Notes under the pieces: model-generated
What the model was told of the DNA's origin: nothing
The model's database searches: none
Seen by the model: the letters and a program-made list of their open reading frames with translations, nothing else
Origin: Trueperella abortisuis
GTDB taxonomy: Bacteria; Actinomycetota; Actinomycetes; Actinomycetales; Actinomycetaceae
Assembly (NCBI RefSeq): GCF_030811095.1
Contig: NZ_JAUSQL010000001.1
Location: 1-64,000 of the forward strand
Reading direction: 5' to 3'
DNA length: 64,000 bases
Made by a program: the position numbers and the translations under genes
Shown here: in pieces, positions 55,847-64,000 of the stretch
Layout of the letters: every line of letters starts with the position of its first letter
Position numbering within the stretch: the first letter of the stretch is position 1

Positions 55847-57118
55847 TCAGCCGTCGGTTTCAGCTCCGCTCTCTGTCCTGATCGTGACGGCGTCCTCTGC
55901 CAAGCCGTCGAGGATTCTGTTGAGGTCGTCGATCGTGGCAAACTCGATGGCGATCTTTCCCTTCGTTGCACCCATGTTGACCTTGACCCGCGTATTGAAG
56001 CGGTCCGAGAGGCGGCCCGCGAGTTCATTGAGCTCCTCGGTGTAGCGTCCGCGCCGCGGTCCGCGCGCGCGCGAAGGCGCGTTGTCCTCCCCGAGCGCCA
56101 CGATTTCTTCGACCTGGCGGACCGAGAGTCCCTCCGCCACAATGCGCTGAGCTAGGCGTTCCATCGCCGCCGGGTCGAGCAGCCCGAGTAGGGCCCGGGC
56201 GTGGCCCGCCGACAGGACACCGGCCGCTACCCGCCGCTGTACGAGAGGGGGGAGCTTGAGCAGGCGCAGAGTGTTGGAGATCTGCGGGCGCGAACGCGCG
56301 ATCCTGCGCGAGAGCTCTTCCTGTGTGCACTGAAAGTCGTCGAGAAGCTGCTGGTAGGCGGCCGCCTCTTCGAGCGCGTTGAGGTTGGCGCGATGGAGGT
56401 TCTCGAGGAGAGCGTCGCGCAGGAGGTCGGCGTCGTCGGTGTGCCGGACGATCGCCGGGATCGTTTCCTTGCCGGCGCGCTGGGAGGCTCGCCAGCGACG
56501 CTCTCCCATGATGAGCTCGTATTGGGCGTCCGGGTTTGCTGGATCGGCTTCGGCCAGCCTGCGGACGACGATCGGCTGGAGCACGCCGACCTCGCCGATG
56601 GAGTCGGCGAGCTCCTTGAGGTCGTCCTCGTCGAAGACCTCCCTCGGCTGACGGGTATTGGGGATGATGGCGTCCACTGGGATGTCGCCGAAGGTGGCCC
56701 CGGGAACCGGAAGAAGGCTAGCCCCCGTCGACGCCGCGTCTTGGGCCGCCGCTTCGCCGACAGCATTCGTCACACCGTCCGCTGGGTTCTCATCCCCTGC
56801 GGGCGCGGTCTTGGTGGAAGTCGGGCCATGTGCCTTGCTGGCTGCAGCGCGGGTCGTCTTGGCTCCCGGCTTCGTATCCGCCTTGGCGCGCTTCTGCGCC
56901 TTTGCCTGGGAGGCCTTCGCCTCACCGCCCGCGCGATCGTCCGTTTTGCCCGGTACTTGTGCGGCGGAGCGCTTCTCTTCTTCGTGCTCTTCCACCTCCG
57001 GCTCGACCTTTTTCGGTGAGCTAAAGAAGACGTCGGTTGCCCGGCTGCGCGGTTCCTTTTGTTCCTCGGGGAACAGTGCACCAAGTCCGCGTCCGAGAGC
57101 TCTTCTCTTATCAGCCAT
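55847..57118 (-). CDS. parB: Chromosome-partitioning protein ParB
   Basis: 423 aa, longer than the usual ~330 because of a ~130-residue Lys/Ala-rich insertion near the N-terminus. [13 protein letters not shown] start, [12 protein letters not shown], CTPase motif [13 protein letters not shown], recognition [27 protein letters not shown]-terminal dimer domain. Binds parS as a clamp. 2 bp after parA; the nine parS sites lie upstream of parA. Confidence 0.95.
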   Translation of the reverse strand: MADKRRALGRGLGALFPEEQKEPRSRATDVFFSSPKKVEPEVEEHEEEKRSAAQVPGKTDDRAGGEAKASQAKAQKRAKADTKPGAKTTRAAASKAHGPTSTKTAPAGDENPADGVTNAVGEAAAQDAASTGASLLPVPGATFGDIPVDAIIPNTRQPREVFDEDDLKELADSIGEVGVLQPIVVRRLAEADPANPDAQYELIMGERRWRASQRAGKETIPAIVRHTDDADLLRDALLENLHRANLNALEEAAAYQQLLDDFQCTQEELSRRIARSRPQISNTLRLLKLPPLVQRRVAAGVLSAGHARALLGLLDPAAMERLAQRIVAEGLSVRQVEEIVALGEDNAPSRARGPRRGRYTEELNELAGRLSDRFNTRVKVNMGATKGKIAIEFATIDDLNRILDGLAEDAVTIRTESGAETDG

Positions 57119-57120
57119 TG

Positions 57121-58050
57121 TTACCTCCGGTTGGCGATCTCGTGTGCGGCGGCGAGGTAGGCGACGCCCCCGGCCGAGCGCGGGTCATACGTCAGTACCG
57201 TCTGCTCGAAGCTGGGCGCCTCCGAGATCTTAACGTTGCGCGGGATCTCCACCTCGAGCGTTTCTTCGGGAAAGTGCTCGCGCACGTCGGCCGCAACGTC
57301 CTGGGAAAGGTTGGTGCGCTTGTCGAACATGGTGAGCACGATCGTTGAGATGCGCAGCTCCGGGTTTGCCGACTCCTTGACCATGTTGATCGTGTTGACT
57401 AGCTGCGTGAGCCCCTCGAGCGCGTAGTACTCCGTCTGTATGGGGATGAGGACCTCACGGGCAGCGATGAGCGAATTGAACGTGAGCAGACCGAGGCTCG
57501 GCGGGCAGTCGATGATGATGTAATCGACGTCAAGATCCGCCGCCTCGATCGCGTCCTTGAGCCGATATTCTCGGCGAAATTCCGTGATAAGCGCGACCTC
57601 GACCGAGGACAGCTCGATTGTGGACGGAACGACCTTGAGGTTGACGATATCCGGGCACTGATACGCAACGTCGTTGATCGTCTTCTGCCCTGTCATGACG
57701 TCGTATAGCGAGGCGGTTCCGCTGGCATGGGGGGTCCTCAGCGCCGTGGACGCATTACCCTGAGGATCCGCGTCAATGACGAGGACCTTGAGCCCGCCGA
57801 GCGCGAGGCCGGCGGCCACATTCACCGCGGTTGTCGTCTTCCCAACGCCACCTTTTTGGTTTGCTACGGCGATGATACGCGTCTGCTCAGGCTTCGGCAG
57901 TTTCTTCTTCCGCAGCCCTCTCAGTGTCCTCCGATCCCGGACGAGCTCCGCACCGAGCGGCGACGATTCATCCGTAAACTGGTCTTCGAAGGTACGCTTG
58001 ACTGGCTCTGCGCCACGGCGTCGTTCAGCTTGAAGTCTCGGATCTGCCAC
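57121..58050 (-). CDS. parA: Chromosome-partitioning ATPase ParA
   Basis: 309 aa. Deviant Walker [21 protein letters not shown], Walker [14 protein letters not shown]-terminal ~60 residues are basic and non-homologous, as in other actinobacterial ParA. GTG start (58048-58050) with GAGGAG 5 bp upstream; an out-of-frame ATG overlaps it. Operon parA-parB, read leftward. Confidence 0.95.
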   Translation of the reverse strand: MADPRLQAERRRGAEPVKRTFEDQFTDESSPLGAELVRDRRTLRGLRKKKLPKPEQTRIIAVANQKGGVGKTTTAVNVAAGLALGGLKVLVIDADPQGNASTALRTPHASGTASLYDVMTGQKTINDVAYQCPDIVNLKVVPSTIELSSVEVALITEFRREYRLKDAIEAADLDVDYIIIDCPPSLGLLTFNSLIAAREVLIPIQTEYYALEGLTQLVNTINMVKESANPELRISTIVLTMFDKRTNLSQDVAADVREHFPEETLEVEIPRNVKISEAPSFEQTVLTYDPRSAGGVAYLAAAHEIANRR

Positions 58051-58125
58051 ATTCGCTCCTCGGGTCGCTAGGCTTCTATTCTAGCGAAGTCCTCCGACAA
58101 TCTCCCTCTCTGGCTCCTACCAGTG

Positions 58126-59019
58126 ATGTTTCACGTGAAACATCGATGCCGACATGGCGCGGCGAGAACCTCGGTACACGATAGTGGCAGTCGGCAAAGG
58201 GAATAGCCCAGACCGAACCACTCGCGATATCCTTCAAATGTTTCACGTGAAACACCGAGCGAAGTGCGGGAACGTCCAACGAATCAAAGGTTGAGGGTCT
58301 ATCGGTGACCCAGGTCGGCCGTTGATCCGGGCAAGCGTTTCACGTGAAACACTTGCCTCAGGGACTTAGTGAAGCCGGCAGGTTCCTCCCGTGCTTTCAC
58401 TCGGTCGCAGTCCGATCAACAAGGTCGCGACCGTTTCACGTGAAACACTAGGCTCGGACGCTCTCCAAAGCCAGCGAACAGCTTCGGGACGATCATACGG
58501 TTGCGATCTCGAAGATAAGACGCCGACCGTTTCACGTGAAACAAACATCTTCGGAACATGAATCTCCGACATCTCCATCAACGCACCATCAAGTCGCGTA
58601 AGCGCACCGGAAAGAATCCATATTTTCTCCATACGAATTCCTCTCTGCGCCCGCCAGCGCTCCGCTCTCAGCGCCGGGGCACGGGCCCTATCCGCGGATG
58701 TTTCACGTGAAACATCCGCTCGTCCTCCTCGGGGCGTGGCTCCCCACAGCTTCGTGAGGATACATCGCCTCACGGACCTTCCGCCAACACACCAGGGGAC
58801 CAGGCCGAGTGTTTCACGTGAAACACTCGCTCGTTACCTCTTAGAGACTCGATATACACCTCGACATCGTACGTGTGCGGCCTCAAACCCTACCGCCGAT
58901 GGGAAATGGTCAAGCGCCAAATGTTTCACGTGAAACCTTCGGCGGGTTTGACCCGTCTCTCAGGGGAGCGCCCGAGAGTAAAACAAAGCGCGAGCCGACC
59001 AAATGTTTCACGTGAAACA
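58126..59019. repeat. Array of nine parS sites (centromere cluster)
   Basis: TGTTTCACGTGAAACA or one-base variants occur at 58126-58141, 58239-58254, 58336-58351 (C at first base), 58432-58447 (C first), 58528-58543 (C first), 58699-58714, 58810-58825, 58922-58937 (C last) and 59004-59019. All keep the 14-bp core GTTTCACGTGAAAC. Start-to-start spacings are 113, 97, 96, 96, 171, 111, 112 and 82 bp. Sequences between differ, so the sites are kept by selection, not by recent tandem duplication. The gap between parA and rsmG contains no credible gene. This is the expected loading region for ParB. Confidence 0.97.
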
Positions 59020-59046
59020 CTGCCCCGTCCCGCTCCCGCCTACCGG

Positions 59047-59682
59047 CTACTTCATCTTGACCACTTCAACCACGCGCGTGCCCTCGTCGGTTCCCCACAC
59101 CTCGACATCGTATGTGCGCGCGGACTGCGCCCGGTACTTCAAGAGTTGCTTCTCAGCTTCGTATATCTCGGTCTCGGCTCGCGCACCCTTCAACGCGACC
59201 AGCCGGCCGCCAGCCCGGACCAGCGGGAGCGTCCAGGGAATGAGTTTCTTCAGGGCCGCTACCGCGCGGGCGGTGACGACGTCGACCGCGTAGCCCCGCG
59301 GTAGATCCTCCGCGCGCGCACGAATCACCTCAACGTTGGAGATCTTCAGTTCGTCGGCCACGAACCTCAGCCAGTCCGTGCGTCGCTCCATCGGCTCGAT
59401 CAGATCGACCTTGAGGTCCGGTCGAACGATCGCCAAGACCATCCCGGGGAAGCCGGCGCCGGCGCCCACGTCGGCCAGGTGGATTCCCTTTGAAAGAAAC
59501 TCGGCCACTGCCGTCGAATTCAGCAGATGCCTCGACCAAAGCCGCTCAAGCTCGCGTGGACCGATAAGCCCGCGCAGCTCGCCCTGCTCCTCGAGCAGTT
59601 CGCCGAACCTGACGAGGCGCCCCCACTCGACGCCCCCCAAAGTGATCCGCGCCACCTTCTGGCGCGGGTTCCACGCCGTCAT
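59047..59682 (-). CDS. rsmG: 16S rRNA (guanine527-N7)-methyltransferase RsmG
   Basis: 211 aa. Class I methyltransferase: GLIGPRELERLWSRHLLNS, LADVGAGAGFPGMVLAI (SAM loop), LIEPMERRTDWL, TARAVAALKKLIPW, and ALKGARAETE. Methylates G527 of 16S rRNA. Separated from the jag gene by a terminator, so it has its own promoter upstream of 59682. Loss-of-function of this gene is known to give low-level streptomycin resistance in other bacteria. Confidence 0.95.
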   Translation of the reverse strand: MTAWNPRQKVARITLGGVEWGRLVRFGELLEEQGELRGLIGPRELERLWSRHLLNSTAVAEFLSKGIHLADVGAGAGFPGMVLAIVRPDLKVDLIEPMERRTDWLRFVADELKISNVEVIRARAEDLPRGYAVDVVTARAVAALKKLIPWTLPLVRAGGRLVALKGARAETEIYEAEKQLLKYRAQSARTYDVEVWGTDEGTRVVEVVKMK

Positions 59683-59719
59683 TCCTCATCATCAATTCCC
59701 CCACAGAATAGTCGATAGA

Positions 59720-59752
59720 TAGAAAACGGGGGCCAGCCAACGCCAGCCCCCG
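59720..59752 (-). terminator. Rho-independent terminator after jag
   Basis: On the minus strand CGGGGGC (59752 back to 59746) and GCCCCCG (59733 back to 59727) form a stem that is followed by TTTTCT (from 59726). It ends the rpmH-rnpA-yidD-yidC-jag transcript before rsmG. Confidence 0.75.
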
Positions 59753-59760
59753 CCTCACGC

Positions 59761-60366
59761 TTACTCGTCGGCGCTATCCTCGCCCTGTCCCACGTCCGCG
59801 TTTTCGCCGTCATCGGCGCTGTCAACCGGGACCTCGTCGCCCGAGAACTCATCCTCATAGTCCTCCGCGGACTCGATATCGTCCTCGGCGAGCGTGATAA
59901 CCACGTGACGATCCTGCCCAATACCGGACGAATCCGACACGAGGCCTGCCGCTGCGACGACGTCGTGAACCACCTTGCGCTCGAACGGATTCATCGGCTT
60001 CATCGAGTACGCCTCGCCGGTCTCCTCCACGCGCTCTACTGCGCGCTGCGCGATCTCGGCGATGTGCCGGCGGTGGTTATCCCGGTATCCCAGGATGTCG
60101 AGCATCAGGCGGGAACGCTCACCCGTCTCCTGCTGTACGGCAAGGCGCGTCAACTCCTGCAGAGAATCCAGCGCCTCGCCCTTGCGGCCGATGAGCCGCT
60201 TGAGCCGCCGATCCCCTCCGTCGTCGGCGACGATGGCAACCGACGCGCGGTCCGCTTCGACGCCGATCTCAATGTCGCCATCCAGATCCGCGATGTCCAG
60301 CAGCTCCTCGAGGTAGTCTGCGGCGATGTCGCCTTCGTGATCAAGCTTGGAGGTGTCTTCACTCAT
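59761..60366 (-). CDS. jag: Jag/KhpB-family RNA-binding protein (KH-II + R3H)
   Basis: 201 aa. KH-like RLIGRKGEALDSLQELTRLA then R3H core RRHIAEIAQRAVERV and KPMNPFERKVVHDVV. Acidic C-terminal tail (EDDIESAEDYEDEFSGDE...). Missing the long Jag-N region seen in firmicutes, as in other actinobacteria. Binds RNA and works with YidC/division by family knowledge. Start ATG 60366, 14 bp after yidC. Confidence 0.92.
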   Translation of the reverse strand: MSEDTSKLDHEGDIAADYLEELLDIADLDGDIEIGVEADRASVAIVADDGGDRRLKRLIGRKGEALDSLQELTRLAVQQETGERSRLMLDILGYRDNHRRHIAEIAQRAVERVEETGEAYSMKPMNPFERKVVHDVVAAAGLVSDSSGIGQDRHVVITLAEDDIESAEDYEDEFSGDEVPVDSADDGENADVGQGEDSADE

Positions 60367-60380
60367 GGCAAATCCTTACC

Positions 60381-61559
60381 CTAAAAGTTCCGCTTCTTCT
60401 GATTCTGCCGGCGCTGTTTGGCCTGCTGCTGCTTCTTGTTCTTCTTATTCTTCGAGCGCTGACGCTCGGCCATCCGCCGTTCGTAGCGCTTCTGGGCGCG
60501 CTCGGAATCCGTCAGACCGTCAAGTCCGCGAACCTCGGTGACGGGTTCGTCGGCGTCGTCGGCCTCGGGCATCGGATCCGCTGCAGTCTCAAGGCCCTTA
60601 GCGCCGGCCTTCTTCGAGCGCTTTTTACCTAGCGGCTGCTCGCGCTGGCCGGTGGAGACCGAGCTCGACTCGTCTTCCTCCTCCGCCGGCAAACCCTTCG
60701 CGATGCGCTTGGCGCGCAGCCGCTCCTGGCGCGCACGGTAGGCCGCCGAGCCGGGCGCTGGATTGGTGGTGATCAGCCACGTCTGCTGACCAATGTTCCA
60801 AATGTTGCCCGTCAGCCAGTACACGAGCACGCCCACCTGGAACACGGAACCGGAGAAGACATAGATAAGCGGCATACCGTACAGCATGTACTTCTGCATC
60901 TTGTAGGCCGGGTTATCCGGATCCTGCGAATCTTCCGGCAGATTCTTCGTCATGATCTGCTTCTGCGAGAAGAACAGGGTGGCCATCATCAGCGCGATCA
61001 TCGTGACCGCCACCGCGATCACGTTCGTGGGTTGGACGTACTGCGAGGAAGTCGAGATCGAGGACACCAGGGGAGCGCCGAAAACAGTGGACGCACCGAT
61101 CTCCTGCGCCACCGCCTGATCGATCGGGCCAATGGAGGGACGCTGGTAGGTTCCCGTCGATATCGGGAGCACCGCATAAAGGAGCCGGAAGAGGGAGAAG
61201 AAGATCGGCGCCTGGATGAGTGCCGGCATACAAGCCGAGAACGGCGAAGTCCCGTGATCCCGGTAGAGCGCCATCATCTCTTCCTGCTGACGCTGCTGGG
61301 AGACCTGATCCGTGCGGCCCTTGTACTTCTTTTGAATCTTTCGGATCTCCGGCGCGAGCTCCTGCGAGGCGCGCGACGCCTTCGTCTGCTTATTGAACAG
61401 CGGGATGATGAGGATGCGGACGATGACCGTGAGGCCCACGATCGACAGCACCCAGGCCGGACCCGAGCCGGTCGACAGACCGATCGTGGTTAACGCGGCG
61501 TGAACTCCATACATGATGTAGGAGATCACCCACATGAGAGGGAAGAGGATAGTATCCAC
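60381..61559 (-). CDS. yidC: Membrane protein insertase YidC (Oxa1 family)
   Basis: 392 aa. TM1 LFPLMWVISYIMYGVHAAL, core TM with conserved Arg in LTVIVRILIIPLFNKQT, cytoplasmic hairpin ASRASQELAPEIRKIQKKY, then TMs FFSLFRLLYAV and IYVFSGSVFQVGVLVYWLTGNIW. Long charged C-terminal tail (Lys/Arg/Gln-rich) that probably contacts ribosomes, in actinobacterial YidC. Lies between yidD and jag. Confidence 0.96.
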   Translation of the reverse strand: MDTILFPLMWVISYIMYGVHAALTTIGLSTGSGPAWVLSIVGLTVIVRILIIPLFNKQTKASRASQELAPEIRKIQKKYKGRTDQVSQQRQQEEMMALYRDHGTSPFSACMPALIQAPIFFSLFRLLYAVLPISTGTYQRPSIGPIDQAVAQEIGASTVFGAPLVSSISTSSQYVQPTNVIAVAVTMIALMMATLFFSQKQIMTKNLPEDSQDPDNPAYKMQKYMLYGMPLIYVFSGSVFQVGVLVYWLTGNIWNIGQQTWLITTNPAPGSAAYRARQERLRAKRIAKGLPAEEEDESSSVSTGQREQPLGKKRSKKAGAKGLETAADPMPEADDADEPVTEVRGLDGLTDSERAQKRYERRMAERQRSKNKKNKKQQQAKQRRQNQKKRNF

Positions 61560-61569
61560 CTATACGCTC

Positions 61570-61902
61570 CTAAGCGTCGTGACCACCGCAATGGCTATGT
61601 GCCTGATGATCATGTTCTTGCTCTTCGCGTAGTGCGATGAGTTCTTTGTAGCCCAACGGCTTCGTAGGCCATTTTCCCTTGTCGGGAACCCAGTCCACGC
61701 CGCCCTTCGACCACGGATTACACCGCAGCAACCGCCAGATACTCAAGAGTGTACCTTTAATCGCGCCGTGAATTTCAATTGCCGTGATGGCATAGGCCGA
61801 GCACGTGGGCTGATAGCGGCAACGCCGGGGCTGACCTGCGGAAATGTTGCGCTGATACCAGCGAATGACCGACTGCAGAGCCCGGGTTACGCCGTTAGCC
61901 AC
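61570..61902 (-). CDS. yidD: Membrane protein insertion efficiency factor YidD
   Basis: About 110 aa. QSVIRWYQRNISAGQPRRCRYQPTCSAYAITAIEIHGAIKG is diagnostic, with the CRYQPTCS cysteine pair and RCNPW. The GTG at 61900-61902 is chosen since it gives a normal-length protein overlapping the rnpA stop by 8 bp; the frame can be read back to 62013. C-terminus is His-rich (HDHQAHSHCGGH). Start by overlap suggests coupled translation. Confidence 0.9.
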   Translation of the reverse strand: MANGVTRALQSVIRWYQRNISAGQPRRCRYQPTCSAYAITAIEIHGAIKGTLLSIWRLLRCNPWSKGGVDWVPDKGKWPTKPLGYKELIALREEQEHDHQAHSHCGGHDA

Positions 61903-62233
61903 GGTTGACCCCCGCTCGCTCGAGCTGGGTTGCGACGGCGATCGCCAGCTCGTCGTAGCTCGCCTGGGCCGCAGCCGGTAGTGCGCGAACGACGACGAGC
62001 CGCGCGTCGACATCGAGGTGGTCCGCCATAATATGACGAAGACGCCGGCGTACCTTGTTGCGTACGACGGCGTTGCCCACCTTTTTACTAACAGTGAAGC
62101 CGACCCGAGGGCCGGCTTGCGATGCGCCCTTCACAACGTGAACGACGACGTATCTGTTGGCACTGCGTGACCCCGAGCGGAAGGCGAGGCGAAAATCCTC
62201 CGACCTCCGCAGTCGGTTCGCTGCAGGGAGCAT
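61895..62233 (-). CDS. rnpA: Ribonuclease P protein component
   Basis: 112 aa. RLRRSEDFRLAFRSGSRS, VGFTVSKKVGNAVVRNKVRRRLRHIM carries the RNR basic motif that contacts RNase P RNA. Start ATG at 62231-62233 abuts the rpmH stop codon. Processes pre-tRNA 5' ends. Confidence 0.97.
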   Translation of the reverse strand: MLPAANRLRRSEDFRLAFRSGSRSANRYVVVHVVKGASQAGPRVGFTVSKKVGNAVVRNKVRRRLRHIMADHLDVDARLVVVRALPAAAQASYDELAIAVATQLERAGVNRG

Positions 62234-62374
62234 TTACGCAGAGAGCTTGGCGCGACCCTTACGGCGACGTGCGGCGAGGACGGCGCGGCCGGCGCGAGTG
62301 GACATGCGCTTGCGGAAACCGTGGGTCTTGGCGCGACGACGGTTGTTCGGCTGGAAAGTGCGCTTCGTAGTCAT
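62234..62374 (-). CDS. rpmH: 50S ribosomal protein bL34
   Basis: 46 aa: [20 protein letters not shown] then [21 protein letters not shown], the canonical bL34. ATG 62372-62374; the frame is open upstream to 62440, but that would read through its leader. First gene of the rpmH-rnpA-yidD-yidC-jag transcript. Promoter and a leader hairpin are seen at 62406-62483. Confidence 0.98.
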   Translation of the reverse strand: MTTKRTFQPNNRRRAKTHGFRKRMSTRAGRAVLAARRRKGRAKLSA

Positions 62375-62405
62375 GGGTGACCACCTAAACCTAGATCGGA
62401 TAACG

Positions 62406-62426
62406 AAAAACGCTCCGCGGGGAGCG
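62406..62426 (-). terminator. Terminator-like hairpin in the rpmH leader (possible attenuator)
   Basis: On the minus strand CGCTCC-CCGC-GGAGCG is immediately followed by TTTTT (reading from 62426 down to 62406), between the -10 box and the rpmH start. A second hairpin GTGTGC-TTT-GCACAC (62443-62429) lies just before it. This is a Rho-independent-type structure inside a leader, so it could attenuate transcription of rpmH-rnpA. Confidence 0.6.
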
Positions 62427-62453
62427 CGTGTGCAAAGCACACATGACTTGTCG

Positions 62454-62483
62454 AATTTACTGAAGAATGAGCCAAAAGGTCAA
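62454..62483 (-). promoter_or_regulatory. Promoter of the rpmH operon
   Basis: TTGACC (62478-62483) and TAAATT (62454-62459) with an 18-bp spacer on the minus strand, about 80 bp before the rpmH ATG. Good match to a vegetative promoter. Confidence 0.6.
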
Positions 62484-62560
62484 GGAACGCGCGCGGCGCG
62501 GTGATAGATATCTCAGGGCCCAACGAGCGACGCAATTTGGAATTAATCCATTAATTTACG

Positions 62561-62692
62561 TCATCCACATTTTTTGTTCCTCCGAAGGTCAAAACTTTCG
62601 CGCAGAATTACGCCATTCCGGCTGGCGAATTACATCCGTGTAATATCCACACATGTGCACAACGCTGTGGATAACTAATCTGACTTTCCACA
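62561..62692. promoter_or_regulatory. AT-rich dnaA upstream region with DnaA-box-like sites
   Basis: The rpmH-dnaA gap has much lower G+C than the rest of the window. DnaA-box-like 9-mers: TCATCCACA 62561-62569, ATATCCACA 62643-62651, the complement of TTATCCACA 62666-62674, and CTTTCCACA 62684-62692. They suggest DnaA autoregulation and/or one arm of oriC; the main origin is usually on the dnaA-dnaN side, beyond the window. Confidence 0.6.
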
Positions 62693-62742
62693 ATTTATCC
62701 TCTAACATAAAGAGTCCGGAAAAAATATCGATCGGAGAAATC

Positions 62743-64000
62743 ATGGACGTCTCACCTGCACGCGACGCATGGACGGCTGCCAGCGAGCTCCTGCGCGCAC
62801 AGGGTGATCTCTCCGACTCACAGGCGGCGTTCGTGCGCCTCGCCCACCCGCTGGCCACAGTCGACGACATCTTCATGATCGGCGTCGCCTCCGAGTTTGT
62901 GAAAAATTGGATCACCGAGCACGTCTCCACCATCATGGAAAACCAGCTCTCGGCCATCCTCGGCCGCTCGGTCCGACTCGTCATCTCCGTCGACCCCTCG
63001 CTCAGCGAGCAGCAGACCACGCCCAACCAGGCTCTCCCGCAGTGGCAAGCCCCCGAACGCCAGCTCCACGCCGTCGACGACGCCGCCGACGCCGCCACTC
63101 CCGGATCCTCACGGCCCTCGACGCCTAGCTATCAGCACGCACAGCCGCAGGCTCCTCGACTCGACGCCGCTCAACACGGCCCAACCACAATATCCGACCC
63201 GGCGAACTTGCACTCGCAGCCCGCCCACGCCGTCGTCGACGCCGCCGCGAGCGAACCACAAGAACATCACGCCTCTCATCCGACGTCGAGTGGGTTGGGG
63301 ACCATGCTGCCGAGGATCGAAAAGAATCAGGATCAGTCGAACGCGAACCTCAATCCGCGCTACACGTTCGACAATTTCGTCATCGGCGACTCGAATCGCT
63401 TCGCCCACGCCACCGCCCTAGCCGTCGCGGAGGCGCCCGGCTCCACATACAACCCGCTCTTCCTGTACTCCGACTCCGGAATGGGTAAAACCCATCTGCT
63501 GCACGCGATCGGCAACTACTACCTCAGCCTCTTCCCCGGATCCAGGGTTTTGTATACGAGCTCGGAAGAGTTCACGAACATGTTCATCAACGCGATGATG
63601 CGCAAGGAAGGGCATAACTTCAAGAACCTCTTCCGCTCGGTGGATATCCTCCTCATCGACGACATCCAGTTTCTCTCCCACAAGGAGGGCACACTCGAGG
63701 AATTCTTCAATACGTTCAACGCGCTGGCGACGGCGAATAAGCAGATCGTTATCACCTCCGACGTCGCGCCTCGCCTGCTCGACGGTTTCGAGGAACGCAT
63801 GATCTCGCGCTTCGCCTCCGGAATCGTCGCAAACATTGACCTGCCTAACCTCGAGACGCGTATCGCGATCCTGGAGAAGAAGGCCGCTTCAGAAAAGCTC
63901 ATGGTCCCGCGCGACGTGCTCGAATTCATCGCCTCGCGGATCACGACGAACGTGCGCGAGATGGAGGGATCCCTTCGACGCGTGACGGCCTTCGCTGGGC
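62743..64000 (+). CDS. dnaA: Chromosomal replication initiator DnaA (partial, runs off the window)
   Basis: First 419 codons. Domain I (about 1-85) followed by a long ~120-residue low-complexity domain II rich in Ala, Pro, Gln, Ser and His, then AAA+ domain [23 protein letters not shown], Walker [17 protein letters not shown], Walker [13 protein letters not shown], sensor region [12 protein letters not shown]. The DNA-binding domain IV lies beyond base 64000. ATG 62743 has SD GGAGAAA. Initiates replication at oriC. Confidence 0.97.
   Translation, partial: MDVSPARDAWTAASELLRAQGDLSDSQAAFVRLAHPLATVDDIFMIGVASEFVKNWITEHVSTIMENQLSAILGRSVRLVISVDPSLSEQQTTPNQALPQWQAPERQLHAVDDAADAATPGSSRPSTPSYQHAQPQAPRLDAAQHGPTTISDPANLHSQPAHAVVDAAASEPQEHHASHPTSSGLGTMLPRIEKNQDQSNANLNPRYTFDNFVIGDSNRFAHATALAVAEAPGSTYNPLFLYSDSGMGKTHLLHAIGNYYLSLFPGSRVLYTSSEEFTNMFINAMMRKEGHNFKNLFRSVDILLIDDIQFLSHKEGTLEEFFNTFNALATANKQIVITSDVAPRLLDGFEERMISRFASGIVANIDLPNLETRIAILEKKAASEKLMVPRDVLEFIASRITTNVREMEGSLRRVTAFAG

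Noticed and set aside
58366-58773. Reading frame of 135 aa on the minus strand in the parS region
   Set aside because: It repeatedly contains VSRET, which is simply the translation of the parS palindrome; the sites are in phase by chance (96 and 171 bp spacing).

Overview
The window is a 64-kb chromosomal segment that ends inside dnaA, so it is the left flank of a replication origin. The very high G+C content, abundant GTG starts, and gene order (cca | NUDIX, DUF6049, pseudokinase, trxB ... parB, parA, rsmG, jag, yidC, yidD, rnpA, rpmH | dnaA; also rpsF-ssb-rpsR-rplI) mark it as a high-GC actinobacterium. The gene set (secreted 5'-nucleotidase with GHGW repeats, AlbA_2 ATPase, queuosine-salvage pair) fits an Actinomycetaceae-type organism, but genus cannot be fixed from sequence alone. 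No rRNA, tRNA, CRISPR array, insertion sequence or prophage was recognised.

Layout. 1-2160: an accessory AlbA_2/ATPase gene between two almost identical 151-bp direct repeats full of GTTGTTT half-sites. 2162-9883: leftward rlmC, hrpB, a TetR-type regulator with scrambled HTH coding, and an RND-family efflux permease. 9894-12021: TrkA/TrkH potassium uptake, trkA frameshifted near its end. 12156-19229: uncharacterised proteins (DUF4261, DUF4825, CYTH, a lipoprotein) around tgt and the YhhQ-type queuosine-precursor transporter. 19378-26800: rightward metabolic and envelope genes (ilvA, DsbA-like thioredoxin, acyltransferase, S33 peptidase, aldo/keto reductase, pyridoxal-kinase-family protein, HD protein, GntR regulator). 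26915-29027: cyclase and MFS transporter with a clear promoter/operator. 29172-41309: dnaB and the rpsF-ssb-rpsR-rplI operon, separated by a MATE transporter, a secreted nucleotidase and a two-gene ABC exporter, one half of which carries an in-frame amber codon. 41458-55772: class A PBP, AI-2E-family permease, MFS, cca, then NUDIX, DUF6049, pseudokinase, trxB, aminotransferase and Ddl. 55847-64000: the segregation and origin module.

Points of most interest. (1) The repeat-bracketed AlbA_2 gene, whose repeats look like eight-half-site operators or recombination ends. (2) Nine parS palindromes packed into the 1-kb parA-rsmG gap, a compact centromere. (3) A canonical MurJ locus from which the MurJ flippase portion is absent, leaving a free-standing pseudokinase-TM-discoidin-like protein. 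(4) A second cluster of DnaA-box-like sequences upstream of dnaB, about 32 kb from dnaA. (5) A terminator-like hairpin inside the rpmH leader and an rpsF leader that can sequester its Shine-Dalgarno sequence. Three coding disruptions (tetR, trkA, ABC exporter) may be real decay or sequence errors and need read-level checking.
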